Shown piece by piece: positions 53,087 through 62,099 of a DNA stretch of 64,000 nucleotides. Each line of letters opens with the position of its first letter. Positions within the stretch are counted from its first letter, which is position 1. The notes under the pieces were generated by a model, which was not told the DNA's origin, did not search any database, and was given only the letters and a program-made list of their open reading frames with translations. Source of the stretch: Actinomadura sp. NAK00032 (GTDB taxonomy: Bacteria > Actinomycetota > Actinomycetes > Streptosporangiales > Streptosporangiaceae); assembly GCF_013364275.1 (NCBI RefSeq), contig NZ_CP054932.1, positions 6,882,001 through 6,946,000 on the forward strand, read 5' to 3'. Position numbers and translations under genes: made by a program.

Positions 53087-54394
53087 GTGGACGGCAGGAA
53101 TCGCCTCATCGACCGGCTGGGCGGGCTCGCCCGCGGGACGTTCCTCAACGTCCTGCGCGCGGTGGCCCAGATCGTGCTGGCCTACGCGGCGAACCTCCCG
53201 CTGTTCATCCTCGCGGTGCTGGCGATCGCCTTCATCCCGCTGGGCGTCGGGATCGTGCTGGCGCCGCCGGTGCTGCTGGCGATCCGGGCGGTGGCGAATC
53301 TGCAGCGGACCCTGGCCGCGGACTGGCAGGGCGTGCCGATCCCGGAGCCGTACCGGCCGGAACCGGCCGGGGCGTCCGGTCCGATCGGGCGCCTGAAGTG
53401 GGTGCTCGGCGACCCGGCGACGTGGCGGGACCTGCTGTGGTCGCTGCTGAACGTGCCGGTCGCGCTCGTCCTCGGGGTGCTGGCCGGGGGCCTGACCGTG
53501 TACGGGCTGGAGGGCGTGTTCGTGGCGTGGTGGGTCGCGCTGCTGGCGGACTACGGCTGGGGCCCGTTCTGGATGCTCAACGACTTCGGCGTGGTCGGGT
53601 ACGCGGGGACGATCATCGGTGGCGCCCTGCTGCTGGTGCTCTCGGTCCCGGCGGGCGGGGCGCTCCTGAAGGCGCACGCGCTGTTCGGCCGGTCGCTGCT
53701 GGCGCCGACGCGGAGCGCGCTGGCCGAGCGCGTGCGGCGGCTGACCGAGACGCGGGCGGAGACCGTGGACGCCTCCGCCGCCGAGCTGCGCCGCATCGAG
53801 CGGGACCTGCACGACGGCGCGCAGGCCCGGCTGGTCGCGCTGAGCATGAACATCGGCCTCGCCGAGGAGATGATGAAGCACGACCCGGAGACCGCGCAGC
53901 AGCTCCTCGCCGAGGCGCGGGAGGCGAGCGGGACGGCGCTGACGGAGCTGCGCGACCTGGTGCGCGGCATCCACCCGCCGGTGCTGGCCGAGCGCGGCCT
54001 GGACGGGGCGGTGCGGGCGCTGGCGCTGACCCTGCCGCTGCCCGTGGACGTCCACGTCGACCTGCCGGGACGCGCGGAGGCGCCGGTCGAGTCGGCGGCC
54101 TACTTCGCGGTCGCGGAGATGCTCGCCAACGTCGTCAAGCACTCCGGCGCGCGGCGGGCCTGGATCCAGATCGAGCACTCCGGCGGCCGGCTGCTGATGA
54201 TCATCGGGGACGACGGGACGGGCGGCGCCGACCCCGCCGCCGGCAGCGGGATGCGCGGTATCGAGCGCAGGCTCGCCGCGTTCGATGGGACGATGGCGGT
54301 GACGAGCCCGCCCGGCGGGCCGACCGTCGTCACCATGGAGCTGCCGTGCGCGTTGTCATCGCCGAAGATCTCGCCCTCCTCCGGGACGGGCTGA
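53087..54394 (+). CDS. Sensor histidine kinase with N-terminal membrane sensor domain
   Basis: A 435-residue kinase. The first 215 residues form a four-helix membrane sensor domain of the type common in actinobacterial kinases (LPLFILAVLAIAFIPLGVGIVLAPPVLLAI; VALVLGVLAGGLTVYGLEGVFVAWW). A HisKA_3 dimerisation domain carries the His in RRIERDLHDGAQARLVALSMNIG. The ATPase domain has FAVAEMLANVVKHSGA (N box), IGDDGTGGAD (G1) and GSGMRGIERRLAAFDGTM. The start is GTG at 53087 with GGAGG upstream. Its 3' end overlaps the response-regulator gene by 49 nt. Confidence 0.92.
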   Translation: MDGRNRLIDRLGGLARGTFLNVLRAVAQIVLAYAANLPLFILAVLAIAFIPLGVGIVLAPPVLLAIRAVANLQRTLAADWQGVPIPEPYRPEPAGASGPIGRLKWVLGDPATWRDLLWSLLNVPVALVLGVLAGGLTVYGLEGVFVAWWVALLADYGWGPFWMLNDFGVVGYAGTIIGGALLLVLSVPAGGALLKAHALFGRSLLAPTRSALAERVRRLTETRAETVDASAAELRRIERDLHDGAQARLVALSMNIGLAEEMMKHDPETAQQLLAEAREASGTALTELRDLVRGIHPPVLAERGLDGAVRALALTLPLPVDVHVDLPGRAEAPVESAAYFAVAEMLANVVKHSGARRAWIQIEHSGGRLLMIIGDDGTGGADPAAGSGMRGIERRLAAFDGTMAVTSPPGGPTVVTMELPCALSSPKISPSSGTG

Positions 54395-54990
54395 TCCGCC
54401 TGCTCGGCGCGTTCGGCTTCGAGGTCGTCGAGGCGGTCGACAACGGGCCGTCGCTGCGGCGGGCGCTGACCGCGCACCGCCCGGACGTCGCGGTGGTGGA
54501 CGTCCGGCTCCCGCCGACGTTCACCGACGAGGGGCTGCGGGCGGCGCTGGAGGCCCGCAAGGAGATCCCCGGCCTGCCGGTGCTGGTGCTGTCGCAGCAC
54601 GTGGAGCAGCTGTACGCGCGGGAACTGCTGTCCGACAGCAGCGGCGGCATCGGCTACCTGCTGAAGGACCGCGTCTCGGACGTCAAGGTGTTCGTGGAGG
54701 CGGTGCGCCGGGTCGCGGACGGCGGCACCGCCCTCGACCCGGACGTGGTGGCCCAGCTGCTCACCCGGCACGCCCGCGAGGAGCCGCTGCAGCAGCTGAC
54801 CCCCCGCGAGCGCGAGGTGCTCGGGCTGATGGCGGAGGGGCGCTCGAACGCCGCCATCGCCGCGAAGCTGTTCGTCACCGAGAAGGCGATCAGCAAGCAC
54901 ACCAACAACATCTTCGGCAAGCTCGGGCTGCCGCAGTCCGAGGACGACAACCGCCGGGTGCTGGCGGTCCTCGCCTACCTGGGCGCCTGA
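54346..54990 (+). CDS. NarL/FixJ-type response regulator, overlapping its kinase gene
   Basis: A 214-residue regulator starting at the GTG at 54346, inside the kinase gene in another frame. Receiver: acidic VIAEDLALLRDG, phospho-Asp in DVAVVDVRLPPTFTDEG, and conserved Lys in GIGYLLKDRVSD. The LuxR helix-turn-helix is LTPREREVLGLMAEGRSNAAIAAKLFVTEKAISKHTNNIFGKLGLPQ. The 49-nt overlap implies tight translational coupling. The regulon is unknown. Confidence 0.93.
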   Translation: MRVVIAEDLALLRDGLIRLLGAFGFEVVEAVDNGPSLRRALTAHRPDVAVVDVRLPPTFTDEGLRAALEARKEIPGLPVLVLSQHVEQLYARELLSDSSGGIGYLLKDRVSDVKVFVEAVRRVADGGTALDPDVVAQLLTRHAREEPLQQLTPREREVLGLMAEGRSNAAIAAKLFVTEKAISKHTNNIFGKLGLPQSEDDNRRVLAVLAYLGA

Positions 54991-55021
54991 GCCCCTCCGC
55001 CGGGCGGGCTAGCGGGCCGGG

Positions 55022-55438
55022 CTACTGGGCCCACGGCGGGACGAGCCGCTCGGTGCCCTGGGGCGCGATCGCGCACTTGGTGTCGTCCACGACCTCGTCG
55101 GGGTCGTAGGCGAGGCAGCCGGCGTGGGCGGCGACGACCGCGGTGAATCCGGTGTCGCCGGTCGTCATCTGCCGGGGCACGTCGGGCGCGAGGACGAGCG
55201 TGTCGCCCGGCCCGGCCTCCAGCCTGCGGCCGTCGAGGTCGATGGTCGCGGCGCCGTCCAGGAACGTCCACACCTGCTCGGTGTCGAAGGCGTGCAGCGG
55301 GCCGGTCCTGCCGGGGAGCATGTCGACGCGCCAGACGGCGATGCCCTCGGTGCCGCCCTGGGTGGGCGTCGCGAACGTGGTCATGGTGCCGTTCGGCGTC
55401 TCGGTGCGGCGGCCGTCGGCGTCGCGGATGAGCGTCAT
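55022..55438 (-). CDS. Cupin-domain protein
   Basis: A 138-residue single cupin barrel. Motif 1 is represented by RTGPLHAFDTEQVWTFLDGAATIDLDG and motif 2 by LEAGPGDTLVLAPDVPRQM. The first metal-ligand His (LHAF) is present, while the second motif lacks the usual His, so the metal site may be incomplete. The start is ATG at 55438. It is divergent from a MarR regulator, with two dyads in the 62 nt between them, so it is the likely regulated target. Its function is unknown; small-molecule binding or detoxification is plausible. Confidence 0.8.
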   Translation of the reverse strand: MTLIRDADGRRTETPNGTMTTFATPTQGGTEGIAVWRVDMLPGRTGPLHAFDTEQVWTFLDGAATIDLDGRRLEAGPGDTLVLAPDVPRQMTTGDTGFTAVVAAHAGCLAYDPDEVVDDTKCAIAPQGTERLVPPWAQ

Positions 55439-55456
55439 GGGTCCCGATCCCCTAGG

Positions 55457-55496
55457 GTTAGACAACATGGTTGTCCTTATAGTCAACGAGGTTGTC
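55457..55496. promoter_or_regulatory. Shared cupin-marR promoter region with two dyad operators
   Basis: A perfect dyad gacaac-atg-gttgtc (55461-55475) and a near-copy gtcaac-gag-gttgtc (55482-55496) lie 21 bp apart, centre to centre. On the minus strand TTGACT (55481-55486) and TCTAAC (55457-55462), 18 nt apart, form a candidate promoter for the cupin gene. The dyads cover it, so repression by MarR is likely. Confidence 0.65.
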
Positions 55497-55500
55497 TTTT

Positions 55501-56016
55501 ATGTCAAGTGACGGCACGGCGCGTGACGGCATGGCCGGTGACGGCGGGCTCCAGGACGCGCCCGGCTTCGAGCTTCCACTGCGGCTCTTCCTCGCCTTCC
55601 GCGTGATCGTCGACGAGGTGCACGCCGAACTGGCGCGCGAGGGGCATCCCGAACTGCGCCCGATGCACGGCTTCGTCTTCCAGGCCATCGGCCCTGACGG
55701 CACGACGGCCGTGGAGCTCGGCCACCGGCTCGGGGTGTCCAAGCAGGCCGCGGGGAAGATGGTGAAGTCGCTGGAGCGGGCCGGGTACGTCGAGCGCGGC
55801 ACCGACCCGCGGGACGCCCGGCGCAAGATCGTCCGGCTGACCGCGCGCGGGATCGACTCGCTCGACCGCTCCGCGCTGGCCTTCGAGCGGATCCGCGCCG
55901 ACTGGGTGCGGGCGCTCGGCGCGGACCGGGTCCGGGCGCTGGAGCACGACCTGCGCCGGATGACCCCCGCCGACCTGTGGCGGCTCGACATGCCCGGCTG
56001 GTTCGGAACCGCCTGA
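55501..56016 (+). CDS. MarR-family transcriptional regulator
   Basis: A 171-residue winged-helix regulator. The core is RPMHGFVFQAIGPDGTTAVELGHRLGVSKQAAGKMVKSLERAGYVERGTDPRDARRKIVRLTARGIDSLD, which contains the recognition helix and the wing with the DxRxxR motif. The ATG at 55501 is chosen; an in-frame TTG at 55492 overlaps the second operator. It is divergent from the cupin gene and probably represses both, released by an unknown ligand. Confidence 0.9.
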   Translation: MSSDGTARDGMAGDGGLQDAPGFELPLRLFLAFRVIVDEVHAELAREGHPELRPMHGFVFQAIGPDGTTAVELGHRLGVSKQAAGKMVKSLERAGYVERGTDPRDARRKIVRLTARGIDSLDRSALAFERIRADWVRALGADRVRALEHDLRRMTPADLWRLDMPGWFGTA

Positions 56017-56174
56017 ACGTCGCCGCCCCGACCGCACCGCCGGACTTCGCCGGCTGAACTTTTTCGCGCTCGGTGACCGTACGGGTCCAGGCAGTCGCTT
56101 AGACCACTCGCGGCGGGGCCCGCGGGCTTGCCGCAGGCCCTTGAACGCGCCGTTCCGCCCGGTTACCATCCTCC

Positions 56175-56203
56175 CAATTCTTAGGAAACTTTCCTAAGAA
56201 TTG
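56175..56203. promoter_or_regulatory. Perfect 29-bp palindrome upstream of the chitinase gene
   Basis: Arms of 14 bp (CAATTCTTAGGAAA at 56175-56188 and its exact complement at 56190-56203) flank a single central C. It is markedly AT-rich for this genome and lies 47-75 nt upstream of the chitinase ATG. It is most likely an operator for a dimeric regulator of hydrolase genes. Confidence 0.7.
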
Positions 56204-56249
56204 AGCGGGGATTCCTGTTTGATTCGGGGGCCGGACCGAACGGAGAATC

Positions 56250-58082
<1,833 letters not shown>

Positions 58083-58155
58083 GCGCGATGAGCCGTCTCG
58101 GCTGAGCTGTTCGCAGGAAGGGGTACTCCCAGCCCCCTCAGCAGGCCGAGACATC

Positions 58156-58190
58156 GGGCCCCCGACCAGACGGACGCCGGTCGGGGGCCC
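58156..58190 (+). terminator. Terminator downstream of the chitinase gene
   Basis: A perfect 12-bp stem gggcccccgacc / ggtcgggggccc with an 11-nt loop, followed by gcctccttcttctt. It may also serve the convergent SDR gene. Confidence 0.85.
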
Positions 58191-58214
58191 GCCTCCTTCT
58201 TCTTGTGGCCGGGT

Positions 58215-59012
58215 TCAGGCGAGGGACTGACCGCCGTCCACCGCGAGGACCTCGCCGCTCATGTAGGGGTTGGCCATCAGGAACACGGCGGCGGAGGCGG
58301 CCTCCTCGGCCGTCCCGAACCGCCCGAGCGGCATGGCGGCGCCCGCCTCGGCCATCGCCGCGTCACCCGCGCCGGTGGCCCCGTAGCGGCTGCGCAGCAG
58401 GGGCGTGTCGATGGCGCCGTACCGGATCGCGTTGGCCCGCAGGCGGACTGGCGCCAGCTCGACGGCCAGCGCACGGGCGAGCGTCTCCACTGCGCCGGCC
58501 GCCGCGACCGGCGCGGCCATGCCGGAGCGCGGGCGGGCCACGAGGACGCCCGAGCTGAGCGTGATCGAGCCGCCCGGCTCCATGCGGGGGACGGCGGCGC
58601 GCACGATGTCGAGCACCGCCCCCGCCGGAGCCGCGACGGCGGCCCGCGCCTCGTCCCGGCCGAGCTCGGTGACGGGGCCGATTCCCGACGGGTATCCGGC
58701 CGTCATCAGGACGTGGTCGACGGAGCCGGCTCGTGCGAAGACCTCTTCCATCGCGTCGCCGTCGGTGACATCGGCGGGCACCCCGCGCACCTCGGCGGCG
58801 GCGTCCGTGCCGGCCTCGGTCACGCGGGCGACGGCGGACTCCAGCCGCTCCTTGTCGCGGCCGACGAGCAGGACGTGCGCGCCGACCGAGGCGAGCAGGC
58901 CGGCGGCGGCCAGGCCGATGCCCGAGCTGCCGCCGAGGATCACCGCCGTCCGTCCGGCCAGGCTCCACGGGAGCGGCGAGCGGACGGGGACGGGTGCGGT
59001 GGTCGTGGTCAT
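58215..59012 (-). CDS. Short-chain dehydrogenase/reductase fold protein lacking the catalytic Tyr-Lys
   Basis: A 265-residue SDR-fold protein. The nucleotide-binding VILGGSSGIGLAAAGLLA (GxxxGxG) and the LSSG strand with the Ser are normal. The usual YxxxK is absent: where Tyr and Lys belong the sequence reads PVAAAG before AVETLARALAVELAP, so Pro replaces Tyr and Ala replaces Lys. It may bind NAD(P) without classical oxidoreductase activity, or use other chemistry. The start is ATG at 59012 with AGGAGG. It is divergent from a TetR gene across paired operators, so it is the likely target of that regulator. Confidence 0.88.
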   Translation of the reverse strand: MTTTTAPVPVRSPLPWSLAGRTAVILGGSSGIGLAAAGLLASVGAHVLLVGRDKERLESAVARVTEAGTDAAAEVRGVPADVTDGDAMEEVFARAGSVDHVLMTAGYPSGIGPVTELGRDEARAAVAAPAGAVLDIVRAAVPRMEPGGSITLSSGVLVARPRSGMAAPVAAAGAVETLARALAVELAPVRLRANAIRYGAIDTPLLRSRYGATGAGDAAMAEAGAAMPLGRFGTAEEAASAAVFLMANPYMSGEVLAVDGGQSLA

Positions 59013-59025
59013 GGCTCCTCCTAAA

Positions 59026-59086
59026 TAAACCATCCGGTTGTTTTAGAATGGACCCGCGGCCGGTCCCAAGTCAACCGGATGGTTTA
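59026..59086. promoter_or_regulatory. Paired TetR operators between the SDR and tetR genes
   Basis: Perfect 15-bp inverted arms TAAACCATCCGGTTG (59026-59040) and its complement (59072-59086) are 31 bp apart. Each arm is itself a near-palindrome AACC-N4-GGTT, so there are probably two TetR dimers, one per arm. A TTGACT (59069-59074, minus strand) could be the SDR gene's -35; TAGAAT (59044-59049) could be the tetR -10. Confidence 0.7.
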
Positions 59087-59094
59087 ATTCGGGC

Positions 59095-59700
59095 ATGAGC
59101 TACGACGCCGAGGCGACCCGCCGGCGGATCTTCGAGGCCGCCACAGCCGAGTTCGCCGCGCGCGGGCTCGCGGGCGCCCGGATCGAGCGCATCGCCACCG
59201 AGGCGCGGGCCAACAAGCAGGCCATCTACCTCTACTTCGGCGGCAAGGAGAAGCTGTTCGGCGCCGTGGTGCGGGGCGCGATGGAGGAGATCGGCAAGAC
59301 GACCGAGATCGACCCCGGCCGGCTGACCGAGTCCGTGGGCCGGCTCTTCGACTGGTACCGGGAGCATCCGGAGCTGATCAGGCTGCTGCTCTGGGAGGCC
59401 CTGGAGACGCGGGGCGAGGTCCAGGGCGAGGACGAGCGGCGCGAGGCGTTCCGGCGCAAGGCCGACCGCTTCGCCGGCGCCGCCGGCGGCCGCACGGAGC
59501 CGGGCGCCGGGTCCCCGGAGGCCAGGGACCTGATGTTCACCGTCTTCGGCCTCATCGCGTGGAGCTTCGCCGTCCCGCAGCTGCGGCGGCTGATCCTGGA
59601 CGAGGACGACGAGGCCGCCGCCCTGGCACGCCGCCGCACGGCGGTCCTGGAGGCCGCCCGCGTCCTCGCCGAAGCACACGGCTCCGGCGGGACCGCGTGA
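59095..59700 (+). CDS. TetR/AcrR-family regulator
   Basis: A 201-residue regulator. The N-terminal helix-turn-helix is RRRIFEAATAEFAARGLAGARIERIATEARANKQAIYLYFGGKEKLFGAVV, and the rest is the helical ligand domain. A HAD phosphatase gene starts inside its stop codon (TGATG), so the two are co-transcribed. The upstream paired operators suggest that it represses itself and the divergent SDR gene. The inducer is unknown. Confidence 0.92.
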   Translation: MSYDAEATRRRIFEAATAEFAARGLAGARIERIATEARANKQAIYLYFGGKEKLFGAVVRGAMEEIGKTTEIDPGRLTESVGRLFDWYREHPELIRLLLWEALETRGEVQGEDERREAFRRKADRFAGAAGGRTEPGAGSPEARDLMFTVFGLIAWSFAVPQLRRLILDEDDEAAALARRRTAVLEAARVLAEAHGSGGTA

Positions 59701-60386
59701 TGATCAGCGCGGCGCTGTTCGACCTCGACGGGACCCTCCTCGACCACGACGGCGCCGCGGGCGAGGCGGTCGCCCGCCTGTTCCCGGACGTGGACGAGGG
59801 GTGGCTCGTCCGGCGCTGGCACGAGCTGACCGAGGAGGCCGTGAACCGGTACCTGGCGGGCGAGCTGGACTTCACCGGCCAGCGCCGCGCCCGGATCCTC
59901 CGGCTCGCCCTGGAACTGGGGCTCGGCGACTGGGACGACGCCCGCGCCGACGCGTGGCTCGTCCGGTACGTGGCGCTGTACGAGGCGGCGTGGCGCCCGT
60001 TCCCCGAGGCCCGGCGCGTCCTGGACGTCCTGGCGGCGCGCGGCCTGCGGCTCGGCGTGATCACGAACGGGGACGCCCGGCAGCAGCGCAGGAAGATCGG
60101 CGCGATCGGCCTGGCGGACGTCCTGCCGTACGTCGTGGCCTCCAGCGAGGCGGGCTCCGCCAAGCCGGACGCCGGGATCTTCCGGACGGCCTGTGTGGGC
60201 CTCGGCGTCGCCCCGGAGTGCGCCGCCCACGTCGGGGACCGGCTCGTCACGGACGCGCAGGGCGCCGCAGCGGCCGGGCTCACGGGCGTGTGGCTCGACC
60301 GCTCCGGCGGCCCCGCGCCGAGTGAGCCGCCCGTCCCGCGCATCACGACGCTGGAGGCGCTTCCCCGGCTGCTCGGCGACCGCTGA
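59700..60386 (+). CDS. HAD-superfamily hydrolase
   Basis: A 228-residue phosphatase-like protein. Motif I is LFDLDGTLLDHDG (DxDGT), motif II is LGVITNGDARQQ, the Lys of motif III lies in SSEAGSAKPDAGIF, and motif IV is HVGDRLVTDAQGA (GDxxxxD). A helical cap lies between motifs I and II. This matches the YjjG/phosphoglycolate phosphatase-like subgroup, but the substrate is not predictable. The ATG overlaps the tetR stop by one base. It is convergent with the yceI-type gene, only 8 nt apart. Confidence 0.9.
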   Translation: MISAALFDLDGTLLDHDGAAGEAVARLFPDVDEGWLVRRWHELTEEAVNRYLAGELDFTGQRRARILRLALELGLGDWDDARADAWLVRYVALYEAAWRPFPEARRVLDVLAARGLRLGVITNGDARQQRRKIGAIGLADVLPYVVASSEAGSAKPDAGIFRTACVGLGVAPECAAHVGDRLVTDAQGAAAAGLTGVWLDRSGGPAPSEPPVPRITTLEALPRLLGDR

Positions 60387-60394
60387 CGCGGGGG

Positions 60395-60976
60395 TCAGCC
60401 GGTCTGCAGGACGGCCTCGATCTCCAGGATGATCTGGACCTTCTCCCCCAGCCCGAGCCCGCTGCCGCCCGGGACCTTGGCGGTGTCGCCGACCCCGAAC
60501 TCCAGCCGGCTGATCTCGCCCGTCGCGGTGAACCCGGCGCGGGCGCCCTTGAACGGGTCGTCCTCCCGGAACGGGTCCGGGCCGAACCCCTCGATCTCCA
60601 GCTTCAGCGGGACCTGCCTGGTCAGGCCGCGCAGCGTGAGCTCGCCGTCCAGGACGAAGCCGTCGCCGTCCCTGCGCACACCGGTGGACCGGTAGGTCAT
60701 CTCGGGGTACTTCGCGGTGTCCAGGAAGTCGGCTGAGCGGACGTGCTCGTCCCGCGTGGCGTTGCCGGTGTCGACCGAGGAGAGGTCGATGGTCGCGGTC
60801 ACCGAGGAGCCGAGGGGGTCGTCGCCCGTGACGATCGTCCCCGCGAACGTCCCGAACCGGCCGCGGACCTTGCTGACCATCAGGTGCCTGATCGTGAAGC
60901 CGACGCCGGAGTGCAGGGGGTCGATGGCCCAGGTGCCGGCGATGTAGTCGGGGACCTCGACAAGTTCGGCGGTCAT
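60395..60976 (-). CDS. YceI-family lipocalin-like protein
   Basis: A 193-residue protein of the YceI family, a beta barrel that binds isoprenoid or other lipid ligands. Signatures are YIAGTWAIDPLHSGVGFTIRHLMVSKVRGRFGTFAGTIVTG, SVDTGNATRDEHVRSADFLDTAKYPEMTYRST, and ELTLRGLTRQVPLKLEIEGFG. No signal peptide is present, as usual for actinobacterial members. The start is ATG at 60976 with AGGAG. It is divergent from an HxlR regulator with a dyad between them, so it is probably under its control. Confidence 0.93.
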   Translation of the reverse strand: MTAELVEVPDYIAGTWAIDPLHSGVGFTIRHLMVSKVRGRFGTFAGTIVTGDDPLGSSVTATIDLSSVDTGNATRDEHVRSADFLDTAKYPEMTYRSTGVRRDGDGFVLDGELTLRGLTRQVPLKLEIEGFGPDPFREDDPFKGARAGFTATGEISRLEFGVGDTAKVPGGSGLGLGEKVQIILEIEAVLQTG

Positions 60977-61003
60977 GGTGTCTCCTAAGTTATGGATGGT
61001 AAG

Positions 61004-61024
61004 GCGGTTCCGATCGGTAACCGC
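61004..61024. promoter_or_regulatory. Dyad between the yceI-type and hxlR genes
   Basis: GCGGTT (61004-61009), the self-complementary CCGATCGG (61010-61017), one T, and AACCGC (61019-61024) form a near-perfect 21-bp palindrome, 28 nt before the yceI-type start. It is the natural candidate for the HxlR operator. Confidence 0.55.
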
Positions 61025-61096
61025 TTCCATCGTGCGGAGACTTCGGGCTCGGCACAAGAAGGCACTTTTTTCTGCCCCGGTCACCTGGAGGGAACC

Positions 61097-61495
61097 ATGG
61101 AGCACAACCCGGTGCACTGCCGGGCCCGCGAGATCCTCGACCGGGTCGGCGACAAGTGGTCGCTGCAGGTGATCGCGCTGCTCGGCGAGGGGACCAAGCG
61201 CTTCACCGAACTCAAGCGCGAGATCGAGGGCATCAGCCAGCGGATGCTCACCGTCACGCTGCGCGGCCTGGAACGCGACGGCATCGTCACGCGGACCGTG
61301 TACCCGGTCGTACCGCCACGCGTGGAGTACTCCCTCACCCCGATGGGCGCCACCCTGATGGACGCGGCCGAGACCCTCGTCATGTGGGCGTCGGCCCACA
61401 TCGACCAGATCGACAGCGCCCGCGCCGACTACGACGCCCGCGCCGCCACGGAGGCGTCCCTTGTGAGGTCCGCGTCGCAGAACACGCAGACGTAG
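61097..61495 (+). CDS. HxlR-family transcriptional regulator
   Basis: A 132-residue winged-helix regulator. It shows the family N-terminus HNPVHCRAREILDRVGDKWSLQVIALLGEGTKRFTELKREIEGISQRMLTVTLRGLERDGIVTR and the VPPRVEYSLTPMG strand. The single Cys in NPVHC is the position used for redox sensing in several HxlR proteins. The ATG at 61097 is preceded by GGAGGG. Its last 67 nt overlap the end of the convergent zinc-ribbon gene. Confidence 0.92.
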   Translation: MEHNPVHCRAREILDRVGDKWSLQVIALLGEGTKRFTELKREIEGISQRMLTVTLRGLERDGIVTRTVYPVVPPRVEYSLTPMGATLMDAAETLVMWASAHIDQIDSARADYDARAATEASLVRSASQNTQT

Positions 61496-61896
61496 TACTC
61501 GTCTTTCACGACATTCAACTCCCGGCATTCGGCGCAATGCCGGAAGACGAACAAGGCCGTGAAACCCTCGGGCCGCTGGAACCCGGCGCGGTCCAGCGCG
61601 GCGGCGACCGCGGGCCAGGATTCCTCCCCCGGGCAATATCCGGTCGACTGGTTGCTGACCTCGGTGACCACCGCACCGTCGAAGGCGATCTCACCGGCGG
61701 CCAGGACGTCGCGTCCGCCGGCGCACACCACATGCTCACTGCGGCGCGGGGCGATGCGCAGGAGCCCGTCGAGAGTCACCACAAAGGTGAAAGGCTCGTC
61801 CTGCGCTTCGACGTCCGCGGCCGAACCGACGGGCTCACCCGCCGTTCCGGGACGGACGTGCTGAAGCAACTCCGGCGGCCCCACATAGGCGTACAT
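61429..61896 (-). CDS. Conserved protein with a C-terminal zinc ribbon, function unknown
   Basis: A 155-residue protein. The start MYAYVGPPELLQHVRP and the EVSNQSTGYCPGEESWPAVAAALDRAGF segment resemble a conserved hypothetical family of streptomycetes and relatives. Two CxxC knuckles near the end (HCAECRELN and YYVCVFCDADL) should bind zinc. No function is assigned. The ATG at 61896 is chosen because it gives the family's usual N-terminus. It overlaps the hxlR 3' end, so one transcript is antisense to the other there. Confidence 0.8.
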   Translation of the reverse strand: MYAYVGPPELLQHVRPGTAGEPVGSAADVEAQDEPFTFVVTLDGLLRIAPRRSEHVVCAGGRDVLAAGEIAFDGAVVTEVSNQSTGYCPGEESWPAVAAALDRAGFQRPEGFTALFVFRHCAECRELNVVKDEYYVCVFCDADLTRDASVAARAS

Positions 61897-61990
61897 AGCG
61901 CCACCGTAGGATCGGCCGCCGCTCACCGCACCCGAAAATCCATGTGCCACCGCCCCGGCCGCGGAGGTACGTTGGGCGGCGATGGTCATT

Positions 61991-62099
61991 CACGAGGTGG
62001 GACGGCGAGCTAGCCGCGCCGAGCTGGGGGACGAGCAGTCGTGCCCGGCCCGGCTCGGCGGTGTGCGCAGTCATCCCATCGACCTCGTGAGGCCGTCCC
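61991..62099 (+). promoter_or_regulatory. Leader of the alaS-like gene with two alternative pairings
   Basis: cacgaggt (61991-61998) can pair with acctcgtg (62082-62089), and gggacggc (61999-62006) with gccgtccc (62092-62099). The two pairings cross geometrically, so they exclude each other. Both target the stretch around the GAGG ribosome-binding site and the ATG at 62100. No T-box consensus was seen. Confidence 0.35.

Noticed and set aside
61991..62099. T-box riboswitch before the alaS-like gene
   Set aside because: No TGGNACC-type T-box sequence or specifier loop was found, so only generic alternative pairing is reported.
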